From assembly GCA_022819905.1 (NCBI GenBank), contig JAJEGJ010000001.1, positions 1 to 64,000 on the forward strand: 64,000 nucleotides of DNA, written 5' to 3'. Numbering within the stretch: the stretch's first letter is position 1; the number at the start of each line of letters is the position of its first letter. The translations under genes were made by a program, and so were the position numbers. Source of the DNA: Alphaproteobacteria bacterium (GTDB lineage: Bacteria; Pseudomonadota; Alphaproteobacteria; TMED109). Below are positions 15,254 to 23,443 of the stretch, one piece after another. The notes under the pieces are model-generated. The model was not told the origin of the DNA. It did no database searches and saw nothing but the letters and a program-made list of their open reading frames with translations.

Positions 15254-16272
15254 GGCGACGCGACGGCTTCCAGGATGGCCGACGTGAACGGTCCCGCGAT
15301 CTCCGACCGGCGCATCTCGTAAATCGGATTGAAGAAGATGCGGTGCGCGATCGTCGGCTCGAACACCGTGTGAATGTCCTCGGGGACGACCTCCGACCGT
15401 CCGGCCAGCCACGCGGCGACCCGAGCCGCCCGCAGCAGCATGCTCATGCCGCGCGGACTCGCCCCCGCCTGGACGAGTTCGGCGGCGGTCACGCCCTCAA
15501 GCTCGATGCCGAACGCCGCCGGGTTTCGGGTCGCGGCGCAGAGGTCGAGCGCATAGCGCAGCAGCGTCTCGGACGTTCCTACCGACGCCTGGATACGCGC
15601 GGCCGCGTCGTTGAGCTCGTGAAACGGTACGGTCGCCGGTTCCATCTCGTTGATCAGCGCGGCCACGTCGTGGTACCGGGTGTCGACCATGAGCTCGCGG
15701 AGCAGCCCGGGATCATCCGGCATCTCGATGGTGATCTCCATGAAGAACCGGTCGCGCACGGCTGCCGGAATCTCGAACGTCTCTTCGCGCTCGACGCGGT
15801 TGCGATCGGCAAAGACCTGCAGGTGGGGAAACTGGTGCTCCGTGTTGAAGGCGTTCACGTGGCGCTCCGCCATCGCCCGCAGCATGAGCGAATGAACCTG
15901 TGGCCGCGCCCGGTTGATTTCGTTGAAGAAGAAGATGGAAAGGTCGGGGCCGTGCCTGAGCAGCGGACCGGCCTCGACGCGTGGCTGGCCGTCCCGGGTG
16001 ACGTAGGTGTAGTAGAGGAGATCGCTCGGCATCAGGTCGACGGTGCCTTCGATGCGCTCGAATGCGCCGCCGATACCTCGAGCGAGGGTCTGGAGGAGTG
16101 TCGTCTTGCCCACGCCCACGTCCCCTTCGAGCAGGACATGGCCGCGTGCAAAGGTCGCGAGCAGCAACAGGCGCACGGCCCGCTCCTGCCCGATCATGAT
16201 CCGATTGGCACTGGCATCGAGCCGAAGGGCCCGATCGCGCCATGAATCAATCTCGGTTCCAGCTTCGATCAT
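15250..16272 (-). CDS. mxaR: MxaR, MoxR-family AAA+ ATPase
   Basis: A 340-aa cytoplasmic ATPase with Walker A GDVGVGKTT at residues 50-58. The Walker B region is LSIFFFNEINRARPQVH, with Asn117 where AAA+ proteins normally have Asp; the catalytic Glu118 is kept. The VFADRNRVEREETFEIPAAVRDRFF segment is the sensor 1/arginine-finger part. AAGGAG lies 6 nt before the ATG at 16272. It leads the mxaRSACKL operon. MoxR ATPases act as chaperones with vWA partners; here the presumed client is methanol dehydrogenase, whose structural genes are not in the window. Confidence 0.87.
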   Translation of the reverse strand: MIEAGTEIDSWRDRALRLDASANRIMIGQERAVRLLLLATFARGHVLLEGDVGVGKTTLLQTLARGIGGAFERIEGTVDLMPSDLLYYTYVTRDGQPRVEAGPLLRHGPDLSIFFFNEINRARPQVHSLMLRAMAERHVNAFNTEHQFPHLQVFADRNRVEREETFEIPAAVRDRFFMEITIEMPDDPGLLRELMVDTRYHDVAALINEMEPATVPFHELNDAAARIQASVGTSETLLRYALDLCAATRNPAAFGIELEGVTAAELVQAGASPRGMSMLLRAARVAAWLAGRSEVVPEDIHTVFEPTIAHRIFFNPIYEMRRSEIAGPFTSAILEAVASP

Positions 16273-16607
16273 CAGCTCCTTGACGACGCTCGCACCGGAT
16301 CAGGGAGCCTTCCGACGTCGGATCGCCAGGCGTCGGAGGCTGGCACCGATGATCCGGCCACCCTGGATGGCGGACACAAGACCGGACTGACCCGTGCCCG
16401 GAAAGTCGGATCACTTTATCCGAGAAAGCCGACCCTCAGGCGCTTCATGATGATTCGGTGAAGTCCGCAACAGGCGGCGAGAGGTCGCGCGTGAAGTGGG
16501 ACCGGGAGCGGGAAGCGGCTTGGGCTGCCCCTGTCGGCTCCCTATACTCGGACGTCCCTGCCGGATCCCGTGCCGCCGGGCAGCCCGCAGCAAACCGGGG
16601 CCGCGCC
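16273..16607. other. Divergent control region between mxaR and the 2-oxoglutarate oxygenase
   Basis: 335 bp without a gene. It holds a 12-bp palindrome TCCGACGTCGGA (16311-16322), with a further CGTCGGA half at 16331-16337, on the mxaR side. A good sigma70-like promoter (16520-16548) reads right. On the minus strand a ten-codon frame resembling the start of an oxidoreductase stops at once and is not counted as a gene. Confidence 0.5.
16520..16548 (+). promoter_or_regulatory. Sigma70-like promoter of the 2-oxoglutarate oxygenase
   Basis: -35 TTGGGC (16520-16525) and -10 TATACT (16543-16548) are separated by exactly 17 bp. The predicted transcription start near 16555 leaves a leader of about 50 nt before the ATG at 16608. 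Confidence 0.6.
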
Positions 16608-17699
16608 ATGAGCCGCGCCACATCCGCTCAAATTCCTGTCAAGGCCGGCGCATTCACGGCGGTGCCGGTCGTCGATATCGGTGCTCGGACCGACGGTCCC
16701 GTGGCCCGGCAAGCGCTCGCGACACGGCTCGGCGAGATCAGCCACCAGGTCGGTTTCGTGATCGTCACGTGTCATGGCATCGCGCCCGAAGTGATCCACG
16801 ACGTCTTCGGGCACGCAGCCCGCTTCTTTGCCCTGCCCGACGCTGACAAACGCAGCATCGACAAGCGCAACTCGCCTCATTTCCGCGGCTGGGAGCCGGT
16901 CGGCAGCGAATCCACCAACAACCGGCCAGACATCCGTGAGCAGATCGACCTGTGGACCGATCATCCGGCCCGGCCCCCTGATGCAGAACCGCACTACCTG
17001 CGGCTGCTGGGGCCGAACCAGTGGCCATCGGAAGAACTGGCGCCGGGATTCAGGCCGGCGCTGGAACGCTGGTTCATCGAAATGGCGATGCTGGCGGACG
17101 ATCTGTTGCGTCTCCTCGCCCTCAGTCTGGGACTCGCCGAAAACCATTTCGACGACGTGTTCGGAACCGAGCGAATGTCGCTGACCAAGCTGATCAGCTA
17201 CCCCGAGACGCCCCCGGGCCAATTCGGCGTCAACGCGCATCACGATACCGGGTTCATGACCATCCTCGCGCCCGGCACGATCGCGGGCCTCGAGGTCGAG
17301 AACGCCAACGGGGACTGGATCCCGGTCCCGGTGATACCGGACTCGCTGGTCGTCAATCTCGGGGAAATCCTCCAGGCCATCACCGGCAACTATTTTGTCG
17401 CCACTCCGCATCGGGTGGTTACCCGCGAACCGCGGCTCTCGGCCGGCTACTTCCATGGCCCTTCGCTGGACATGCGACTCGAACCGCTCGATCTGCATCC
17501 CCGTTTCGCAGAAGCGGTGGCCCGCAGTCCGCGTCACGCTGGCGCGGGCTTCATGGCCCAGCGCGACGAGACCGAGGCGGGCGTCGGCGACATGGAGAGC
17601 AAGCACCATCCCCGCACCTACGGCGAGCAGCTTTGGAACTACTTTGCACGCAGCTATCCCGATAACGTCGCGCGGCACTGGCCGGCCCCGGTTCGCTAG
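16608..17699 (+). CDS. 2-oxoglutarate/Fe(II) dioxygenase, isopenicillin N synthase-like
   Basis: A 363-aa non-haem iron oxygenase. The N-terminal VPVVDIG and HQVGFVIVTCHGI are typical of the isopenicillin N synthase/gibberellin oxidase family. The iron ligands are visible as HHD in NAHHDTGFMTIL (about residue 211) and the distal His in TPHRVV (about 267), followed by the 2-oxoglutarate-binding RLS-type segment. The ATG at 16608 follows a predicted promoter. It is divergent from the mxa operon and followed by an alpha/beta hydrolase. Substrate is unknown; such enzymes hydroxylate, dealkylate or cyclise small molecules. Confidence 0.85.
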   Translation: MSRATSAQIPVKAGAFTAVPVVDIGARTDGPVARQALATRLGEISHQVGFVIVTCHGIAPEVIHDVFGHAARFFALPDADKRSIDKRNSPHFRGWEPVGSESTNNRPDIREQIDLWTDHPARPPDAEPHYLRLLGPNQWPSEELAPGFRPALERWFIEMAMLADDLLRLLALSLGLAENHFDDVFGTERMSLTKLISYPETPPGQFGVNAHHDTGFMTILAPGTIAGLEVENANGDWIPVPVIPDSLVVNLGEILQAITGNYFVATPHRVVTREPRLSAGYFHGPSLDMRLEPLDLHPRFAEAVARSPRHAGAGFMAQRDETEAGVGDMESKHHPRTYGEQLWNYFARSYPDNVARHWPAPVR

Positions 17700-17849
17700 G
17701 CAAGCTTGACGGCTGATTGAACCGATTCAGGCATGTGTGCTGGGATCGGTCAGGCCTCCGCATCGCGCACTCTGGCGGGGTAGGGGCGAAGGCCCGCCCT
17801 CTGCGGGTAGAGGGCGCGGTGGCAGGTGTTGGCTCGAGAGGAACGACTC

Positions 17850-18749
17850 ATGGCTGTCCGGACGATCCCCGAGCCCAATGACGCAGCGACAGTGGAACTT
17901 GCGGATGGCGGCACGATCCTGCTGCGGCGCCACGGCAATCCGGACGGCGCGCGCATTGTGCTCAGCCACGGGAGCAGCTTCTCTGCGGACGCATACTTCC
18001 CGTTCTGGTCGCTCTTGCTTCGAGACTATGACGTCGTTGTTTACGACCTTCGAAACCACGGACTGAACCCGCTGGGCGATCTTGGCAGCCATCACATGCC
18101 GATGATGGTCTGGGACAACCTTCGTGTCGTCCGCGCCATCGACCGGTACTTTGGCCCGAAGCCGAAGATCGGCATTTACCACTCTGTCTCGGCCGCCATC
18201 GCGGTCTTTCAGGCGGTCGAGGAAGGCAGCTTCACGGGTCTGGTCTTGTTCGATCCCCCGGTTTGTCCACCCGGCCTGCCGGAAGCGCGGGAGCGGGCTA
18301 TCCGTCTAGCCGGCGCCCGGATGTCGGAGCGGGCAGCCACACGACAAGGCGCCTTTGAGCGCTGGGAGGATCTGGCCGAGACCTACAAGAATTCTCCCGT
18401 GTTCGCACTGATGCAGCACGAAGACATCGACCTCTTGGCAAGAACGACGCTGCGGCCCTGCGAGGCAGGTTTCGAACTCTGCTGTCCACCGGCGTACGAA
18501 GCCAAGCTGTTCGAACAGTTGTACAAATGGGCACTGGCGATCGACATCTTCACGTTCGACTTCCCACTCAAGGTGATCGGCGGGGACCCCTTGGCCAAGT
18601 TCTCGTTTCTACCGACCGTCAGCCTTCAGGAAATCGAGCTGCTGGACTACGACTTCGTGCCGGATACGACTCACCTGCTCCAGCTTGAACAGCCGACGGT
18701 GTGCGCCGAACTTGCGATGGAATTCCTGGAGCGGTCGAAGCTCGTTTGA
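17850..18749 (+). CDS. Alpha/beta hydrolase
   Basis: At 299 aa, an alpha/beta-fold hydrolase. The oxyanion-hole motif is HGSSFSAD, the nucleophile elbow is YHSVSA (an atypical G-x-S-x-G with Ser instead of the last Gly), and the catalytic His is in PDTTHLLQLEQP. The ATG at 17850 is preceded by GAGAGGAACGAC, a good ribosome-binding site. It follows the dioxygenase by 150 bp on the same strand. Whether it cleaves an ester, amide or C-C bond cannot be read from sequence. Confidence 0.83.
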   Translation: MAVRTIPEPNDAATVELADGGTILLRRHGNPDGARIVLSHGSSFSADAYFPFWSLLLRDYDVVVYDLRNHGLNPLGDLGSHHMPMMVWDNLRVVRAIDRYFGPKPKIGIYHSVSAAIAVFQAVEEGSFTGLVLFDPPVCPPGLPEARERAIRLAGARMSERAATRQGAFERWEDLAETYKNSPVFALMQHEDIDLLARTTLRPCEAGFELCCPPAYEAKLFEQLYKWALAIDIFTFDFPLKVIGGDPLAKFSFLPTVSLQEIELLDYDFVPDTTHLLQLEQPTVCAELAMEFLERSKLV

Positions 18750-19590
18750 TTGTTGCCGGGCAAGACACGGAACGGCGGTCGCTGCGCCTGGTGGAAATGC
18801 CCTGGGCCGCGGTGAACGCGCGGCGCCGTTCCGCCGGCGCCTTTCCGAGTTCCACGTCGCCCAGCCGCCGATGCGGAAGGCAGACGAAGCCGTGCCAGGT
18901 GTCAGTTCTTGCGGCTCGACGTATGCGTGCTGAGAAGGGTGGTCGGGCGCGTCTGGATCAGCGCCTGCCGCCTGGGCCAAGATCGCAGCGGGCCGGCCGC
19001 TGTCCGGATGCTCTCGGTGGGAAACGGCATGCACCGGCGGGCTGGCGACCGCGCCGATACCTGTTGTCGGTACAGTGCTTCGTGCACGAAGCGGTCCCGA
19101 CACCGCCTGACGGCCGGCGCCATGGATCAGGGAATCCATCGAGACCATGTCTGGGGGTGAGCGGCAGCGATGCCGACGGATCAACAGGCAGGCGGACGAT
19201 CAATCGACGGTGCCATTCCGCGGAGCCAGGAACGAGTTACCCGAAGGGGGCGTCCGCTCAACGCGGCGGCTGTCGCGTGTCACGGTGGGACGGTCTTTGG
19301 GGCGTGGAAGCTGACGGGTGGTGTTAAACGGCCTGTACTTGGTACCTTCGCGGGCGCCGGTAGCGTGAAGAGACATCATAGGTCGGGCCGGTGTGCAGAC
19401 AGACCGTCTGAATGTCCCTCCACGCTTCGCTCCAGCGAATCGGTCCGTGAGGAGTCGCCGACCGCGTCACAGGCAGTCGGTCGGACGCTTTCGCTGGCTG
19501 CGATTCGGCGTTCGGGTGGGTAGTGGTGGAGTCGATTTCGCCCTTTGCCGCCAATGTCGATTCGTCGGGGCGATGATAGGCGGAGCATCT

Positions 19591-19611
19591 TGCGAATGCA
19601 ATGCATTCGCA
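19591..19611. promoter_or_regulatory. 21-bp perfect palindrome, probable operator
   Basis: TGCGAATGCA-A-TGCATTCGCA: two perfect 10-bp arms around one central base, 158 bp upstream of the aminotransferase start. Odd-length palindromes of this size are typical operators of GntR-, TetR- or LacI-type dimers. No such regulator gene is adjacent. Confidence 0.6.
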
Positions 19612-19624
19612 TAATTCCTGCACG

Positions 19625-19661
19625 CGATGTTGCGCGGTCGGCATGGGGCCGTGCAGCATCG
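19625..19661 (+). promoter_or_regulatory. Leader hairpin upstream of the aminotransferase
   Basis: The RNA of 19625-19637 (CGATGTTGCGCGG) can pair with 19649-19661 (CCGTGCAGCATCG) over 13 positions with two G-U pairs, leaving an 11-nt loop. CGGCAT in the loop can alternatively pair with ATGCCG at 19665-19670, so two exclusive folds are possible. Function is unknown. Confidence 0.35.
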
Positions 19662-19768
19662 TCGAATGCCGTCTGCTGGCCTGTTCGGCCCGTTCGGCAG
19701 AGATCGCTGCCTGGTTGGGCGGTCTCCGTGGGACCGTAGATCGATTGACTGGAAGGAACGCCGACAGC

Positions 19769-20938
19769 ATGACCCGAGTGAACGCCTCCGGGCTTCCGAG
19801 CCAGCGCCATCTCTTCGACATTCCCGATGACGTGGCCTACCTGAACTGCGCCTACATGGGGCCCCTGTTGCACGCGGCAGTTGAAGCCGGGGAGCGGGGC
19901 GTCCGGTCAAAGGCGCGTCCATGGGGAATCGGCCCTGACGATTTCTTCAGAGATGGAGAACGCGCCCGGGAGCTCTTTGCGCGGATGATTGGCGCCGATG
20001 CGGAAGGCGTTGCGCTGGTTCCTTCGGCCAGCTACGGACTGTCGTGCGCTGCCCGAAACGTACGGCTCTCGCCCGGTGACCGAATCATCGTGCTGGCGGA
20101 TCAATTTCCCTCGAATGTCTACGTTTGGCGCGAGGCTGCGCGCTCCAGCGGCGCCTCGCTGGTAACGATCGCACGGCCCGCTGACGACGACTGGTCTGAT
20201 GCGGTGCTCGCTGCGGTCGACGAACGCACCGCCGTGGTCGCGCTGCCACACTGCCACTGGACCGACGGCGGCCTGCTGAATCTCAATCGGATCGGCGCAC
20301 GCTGTCGAGAAGTGGGTGCCACGCTGGTTCTGGACCTCACGCAGTCGGCTGGCGCGCTGCGGTTTGACACGACCGAAGTGCAGCCGGATTACGTCGTCTG
20401 CGCAGGCTACAAATGGTTGCTTGGACCCTATTCCTTGGGCTTTCTCTGGGTGGCGCCAGCACATCGTGACGGCAAGCCCATCGAGTACAACTGGTCGGTG
20501 CGGGCGGGTGCGGAGGACTTCGCGCGGCTCGTCAGCTATCGGGACGAATACCGGCCGGGAGCCCGTCGTTTCGACGTGGGAGAGAACGCGAATTTCGTGC
20601 TGGTTCCCATGCTCAACACGGCACTTGAGCAAATCCTCGAATGGGGCGTGACTGCGATCGAGGAGACGCTCGCGCTACGTACCGCTCGAATCGCGGAACG
20701 GGTTACCGGCCTCGGATTCAGGGCACTTCCCGAAGCGGCACGGGCAGGACATTTTCTCGGTCTCCGGTTTCCCGGTGGCGAACCGCCGGACGGCCTTGCC
20801 TCGGAATTCGCAGCGGAACGGGTCTACGTCAGTGTCCGTGGATCGTCCATTCGGGTGACACCCCACCTCTACAACACGGATGCGGACGTCGAGCGGTTCC
20901 TCGAAGTGCTCGGCAGGCTGGTCCACGCCAACCGCTGA
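19769..20938 (+). CDS. Class V PLP-dependent aminotransferase
   Basis: A 389-aa fold-type I PLP enzyme. The Schiff-base lysine is K215 in CAGYKWLLGP, the pyridine-N contact is D189 in LVLDLTQSAGA, and PSASYGLS near residue 85 is the phosphate-binding turn. The closest families are kynureninase/cysteine desulfurase-like class V enzymes; no persulfide cysteine loop is evident, so a desulfurase is unlikely. The ATG at 19769 has GGAAGGA upstream. An operator-like palindrome and a leader hairpin precede it, and a PhyH dioxygenase follows 167 bp downstream on the same strand. Confidence 0.83.
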   Translation: MTRVNASGLPSQRHLFDIPDDVAYLNCAYMGPLLHAAVEAGERGVRSKARPWGIGPDDFFRDGERARELFARMIGADAEGVALVPSASYGLSCAARNVRLSPGDRIIVLADQFPSNVYVWREAARSSGASLVTIARPADDDWSDAVLAAVDERTAVVALPHCHWTDGGLLNLNRIGARCREVGATLVLDLTQSAGALRFDTTEVQPDYVVCAGYKWLLGPYSLGFLWVAPAHRDGKPIEYNWSVRAGAEDFARLVSYRDEYRPGARRFDVGENANFVLVPMLNTALEQILEWGVTAIEETLALRTARIAERVTGLGFRALPEAARAGHFLGLRFPGGEPPDGLASEFAAERVYVSVRGSSIRVTPHLYNTDADVERFLEVLGRLVHANR

Positions 20939-21105
20939 CCCTGGACTGGGTCCGCCAGCGACTACTCCCTGTTGGCCTGCCTGGTCAGGTGACACCTCTG
21001 CGCGACTGGCGATGCAGCCAAGGCTCCCGGTCCAGCTATCATCGGCACATCAGGCTCAGCCGGTCTTCGCGGCACTCGCGATGCGGCAACGGAGTTGAAC
21101 CGCCA

Positions 21106-22119
21106 ATGCTCCCCGAAGCCGTTCTTGCGCACTCCGCCGTGCAACTGACCGAGGACCAGCGCCGGCACTACTTCGCGCAGGGCTACGTCGCACTTCCCAA
21201 TGCCATTGGGTCCAGCTGGACCAGGAAGTTGCAGGCTGCGGCGCGGGAACTCGTGGAGGAGAGCCGGCGGTGCTCCTCATCAGGCAGCGTCTTCGAGCTG
21301 GAGGAGGGGCACTCCGCTGAGTCCCCCCGGCTGCACCGCGTCTACAGCCCCCAGGATCATCATCCCGTGTTCTGGGACTTCATCTGCAGCGAGGAGATGA
21401 CGGCCCTGGCGGCGGACGTCGTCGGGCCGGACGTCAAGTTTCATCACGCCAAGCTCAATCTGAAGTCGGCGCGCGGCAGCAGGGGATTCGATTGGCATCA
21501 GGACATTCAGGCGTGGCCGCATACCGACTACAGCCCGGTCACGATCGGGGTCTACATCGAAGGCTGTGACGCGGATCAGGGCCCGCTTGCGATGGTTCCC
21601 GGCAGCCACCACGGCAAGCTCTACAGCATGTATGACGAGGCTGGCTCGTTTGCGGTCCGAATCGCGCCCGAGGAACTGGCGTGGCTCGACGCTGGCGTGG
21701 TGGATGCACCTACGGGACCGGCTGGCACCGCGGTACTTCTCGGTTGCAGGACAATCCACGGCTCGGTGCGGAACAATTCCCTCCGGGACCGTCCGCTATT
21801 GCTGGTGGTCTATTCGAGCGCTGACTCCTTCGCCTACACCGCGAGTCCGATCGACAGTCCGCGCCTGGGAGAAATCGTACGTGGCAGCCCGGCGCAGTAC
21901 GCGAGTTTCGACATCCGTCCCTGCGAACTGCCGCCGGACTGGGCCAGGCAGGGTTATGGCGGACCCTGGAAGCGCCAGCAGGCGGCCGAGCGGACGCAGG
22001 CGTCTGATGCTCGTCGCTCGGCCGCGGGGAGCGACCAGGAAACTCGGCCCGGGCGAGTGACCCCTGAAACCAACGCTACGAGAGATTCGACTACGCGGGA
22101 CCCAACGTCGCCGTCGTGA
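21106..22119 (+). CDS. Phytanoyl-CoA dioxygenase (PhyH) family protein
   Basis: A 337-aa 2-oxoglutarate/Fe(II) oxygenase. The iron-binding HxD is H131/D133 in FDWHQDIQAWPHTD; the distal histidine is H218 in TIHGSVRNNS; the AMVPGSHHGK turn is typical of PhyH. The final 50 residues are polar, low-complexity and look like a dispensable tail. The ATG at 21106 has GGAG upstream; an open frame back to 20641 overlaps the aminotransferase and is not PhyH-like. It is convergent with a second PhyH gene. Natural substrates of bacterial PhyH proteins are varied; none can be assigned. Confidence 0.82.
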   Translation: MLPEAVLAHSAVQLTEDQRRHYFAQGYVALPNAIGSSWTRKLQAAARELVEESRRCSSSGSVFELEEGHSAESPRLHRVYSPQDHHPVFWDFICSEEMTALAADVVGPDVKFHHAKLNLKSARGSRGFDWHQDIQAWPHTDYSPVTIGVYIEGCDADQGPLAMVPGSHHGKLYSMYDEAGSFAVRIAPEELAWLDAGVVDAPTGPAGTAVLLGCRTIHGSVRNNSLRDRPLLLVVYSSADSFAYTASPIDSPRLGEIVRGSPAQYASFDIRPCELPPDWARQGYGGPWKRQQAAERTQASDARRSAAGSDQETRPGRVTPETNATRDSTTRDPTSPS

Positions 22120-22252
22120 TGCGAGGCTGACCGCGGCGGGTCCACCCTCGCCGGCACGTTGGCGATCAGCCGGCGCACGTCCGGACAGGAACTCCGCCGG
22201 GTGGCGGCGCGATTCGGCGGCAATCCGCTCCCGGACCCGGTGCGATTCCGGC

Positions 22253-23044
22253 TCAGGCGGCGTGCGGGACGGTCGACGCGCCGATGCAGTCGTCCTCAAG
22301 CGCCTGGATCGGCGCAAAGTCTCGATGCGCCACCCAAGCCGGGCGCTGGAAGCGACGAATGTGGTTGTCCACGTGACACAGCGACAGGTAGACGATGGTG
22401 CGGCTCAACGGACTGATGTTCGGCGGACTGGCGTGCACCATCAGTGACGAAAACAGCAGCACGCCCCCTGGAGACCCCGTCGGGGCGACGCAGCCGCCGT
22501 GGTCGGAGAGCTCCTTCACCTTCTCCTCGCTCAAGGTCCACAGGGGATAGCTCGTCGTCTGCTTGTCGTGCACCGCATTCACCACCCCGTGCTTGTGGCT
22601 GCGCGGGATGAGCAGGAGGGGGCCGTTGGCAGCTGTCACCTCATCGATGAAAACGGCAATGTTCATGGCCCGCGGCTCGGGCATCTCGTCGTCCCGATGC
22701 CAGGTGCCGAAGTCCTGGTGCCATTGCCAGACCTCCCCGTTGAAGGCGGCCTTCGCATTGACCTTGAACTGGTGCATGTAGACCGGTCCGTCGAGAAGCT
22801 GCATCACCGGCGTGATCAGGCGCGGATGACGACCGAGTCGCCGGAAGGTTTCGTGATACTCGTGCGCGGCAAATGCCGTTCGCGCCACACCGCTCGACTC
22901 TCGCCACACCTCGGGACGTTCCAGAGCAAGCACTTCGTCCGCCGCTGTCCGCAGCAGACTGGCCTCCTCCGGGGTGAACACTTCCGGCAGGAACAGATAG
23001 CCCTCGGTATCAAAGTGGGCGAGTTGCTCTCTAGAGAGGTTCAT
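22253..23044 (-). CDS. Phytanoyl-CoA dioxygenase family protein, ectoine hydroxylase-like
   Basis: At 263 aa. The signature WQWHQDFGTWHRDDEMPEP closely resembles the ectoine hydroxylase (EctD) motif, with iron ligands H109 and D111 and the distal His in MVHASPPNIS. IPRSHKHG is the PhyH turn. GGGAG precedes the ATG at 23044. There are no ectABC genes here, so hydroxylation of ectoine is not supported by context; a related small cyclic or amino-acid substrate is possible. It is divergent from the mgs operon. Confidence 0.83.
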   Translation of the reverse strand: MNLSREQLAHFDTEGYLFLPEVFTPEEASLLRTAADEVLALERPEVWRESSGVARTAFAAHEYHETFRRLGRHPRLITPVMQLLDGPVYMHQFKVNAKAAFNGEVWQWHQDFGTWHRDDEMPEPRAMNIAVFIDEVTAANGPLLLIPRSHKHGVVNAVHDKQTTSYPLWTLSEEKVKELSDHGGCVAPTGSPGGVLLFSSLMVHASPPNISPLSRTIVYLSLCHVDNHIRRFQRPAWVAHRDFAPIQALEDDCIGASTVPHAA

Positions 23045-23443
23045 TTGCTGCTCCCTCGCGGAACGCGGACATCGGATTCGACGCGTCGGAATGCCAGAGA
23101 GACTGTCCGAATCCGGGGAGAATCGCAAGCGGCTTCGCACCGCTTGAAAAAGCCGCCGAGCCCCGGCTGGCAACGCTTTCCCGTCGTTTGGCCACGCCGC
23201 TTGGCGCCATCGCGTTCAGGTGCGCCGACCTGCGGCAGGGACACCTGCGAAAAGCCCTTCCCCGCGGCCGGTGCCCGCTAGTCGGTTCGGATGCATTCGC
23301 CTGGACGCAGCACGTCGTCACCGTTCTCGGTCAGGTCCTTCCGGGACGGCCCCGACCGTGCCCGGATTCTGTTGGCAACGCGATGCACTCCGAGATATCG
23401 TGCTTTCCGGAATCGCCGACTCTGATGCAGGGTTGGATTGCAC
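23045..23443. other. Divergent control region between the PhyH gene and mgsA
   Basis: 399 bp with no convincing gene. It contains a 7-bp stem (CAAGCGG/CCGCTTG, 23126-23146). It also has the 10-mer ATGCATTCGC (23291-23300), which also forms one half of the palindrome at 19591-19611. A long leader for mgsA is possible. Confidence 0.45.

Larger units (their letters stand above)
18750..19768. other. 1-kb region without a recognisable gene; contains the aminotransferase control region
   Basis: Several frames are open for 60-200 codons, but none has a recognisable motif, believable composition or ribosome-binding site. From about 19330 the base composition is less GC-rich than in the flanking genes. 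The right end carries a 21-bp palindrome (19591-19611) and a leader hairpin (19625-19661). The rest could be decayed coding sequence. Confidence 0.5.

Noticed and set aside
16420-16455. Minus-strand short frame resembling the start of a Gfo/Idh oxidoreductase
   Set aside because: It stops after ten codons and nothing after it looks like a decayed oxidoreductase.
22253-23044. Ectoine hydroxylase ectD
   Set aside because: The active-site motif is similar, but there are no ectABC genes and the length and C-terminus differ, so only the family is claimed.
23126-23146. Rho-independent terminator upstream of mgsA
   Set aside because: The 7-bp stem is followed by A residues on the plus strand rather than a U-run, and no gene ends nearby.
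23373-23386. Sigma54-like TGGCAA ... ATGC upstream of mgsA
   Set aside because: Same problem: GG-GC spacing is one base short, and the boxes are imperfect.
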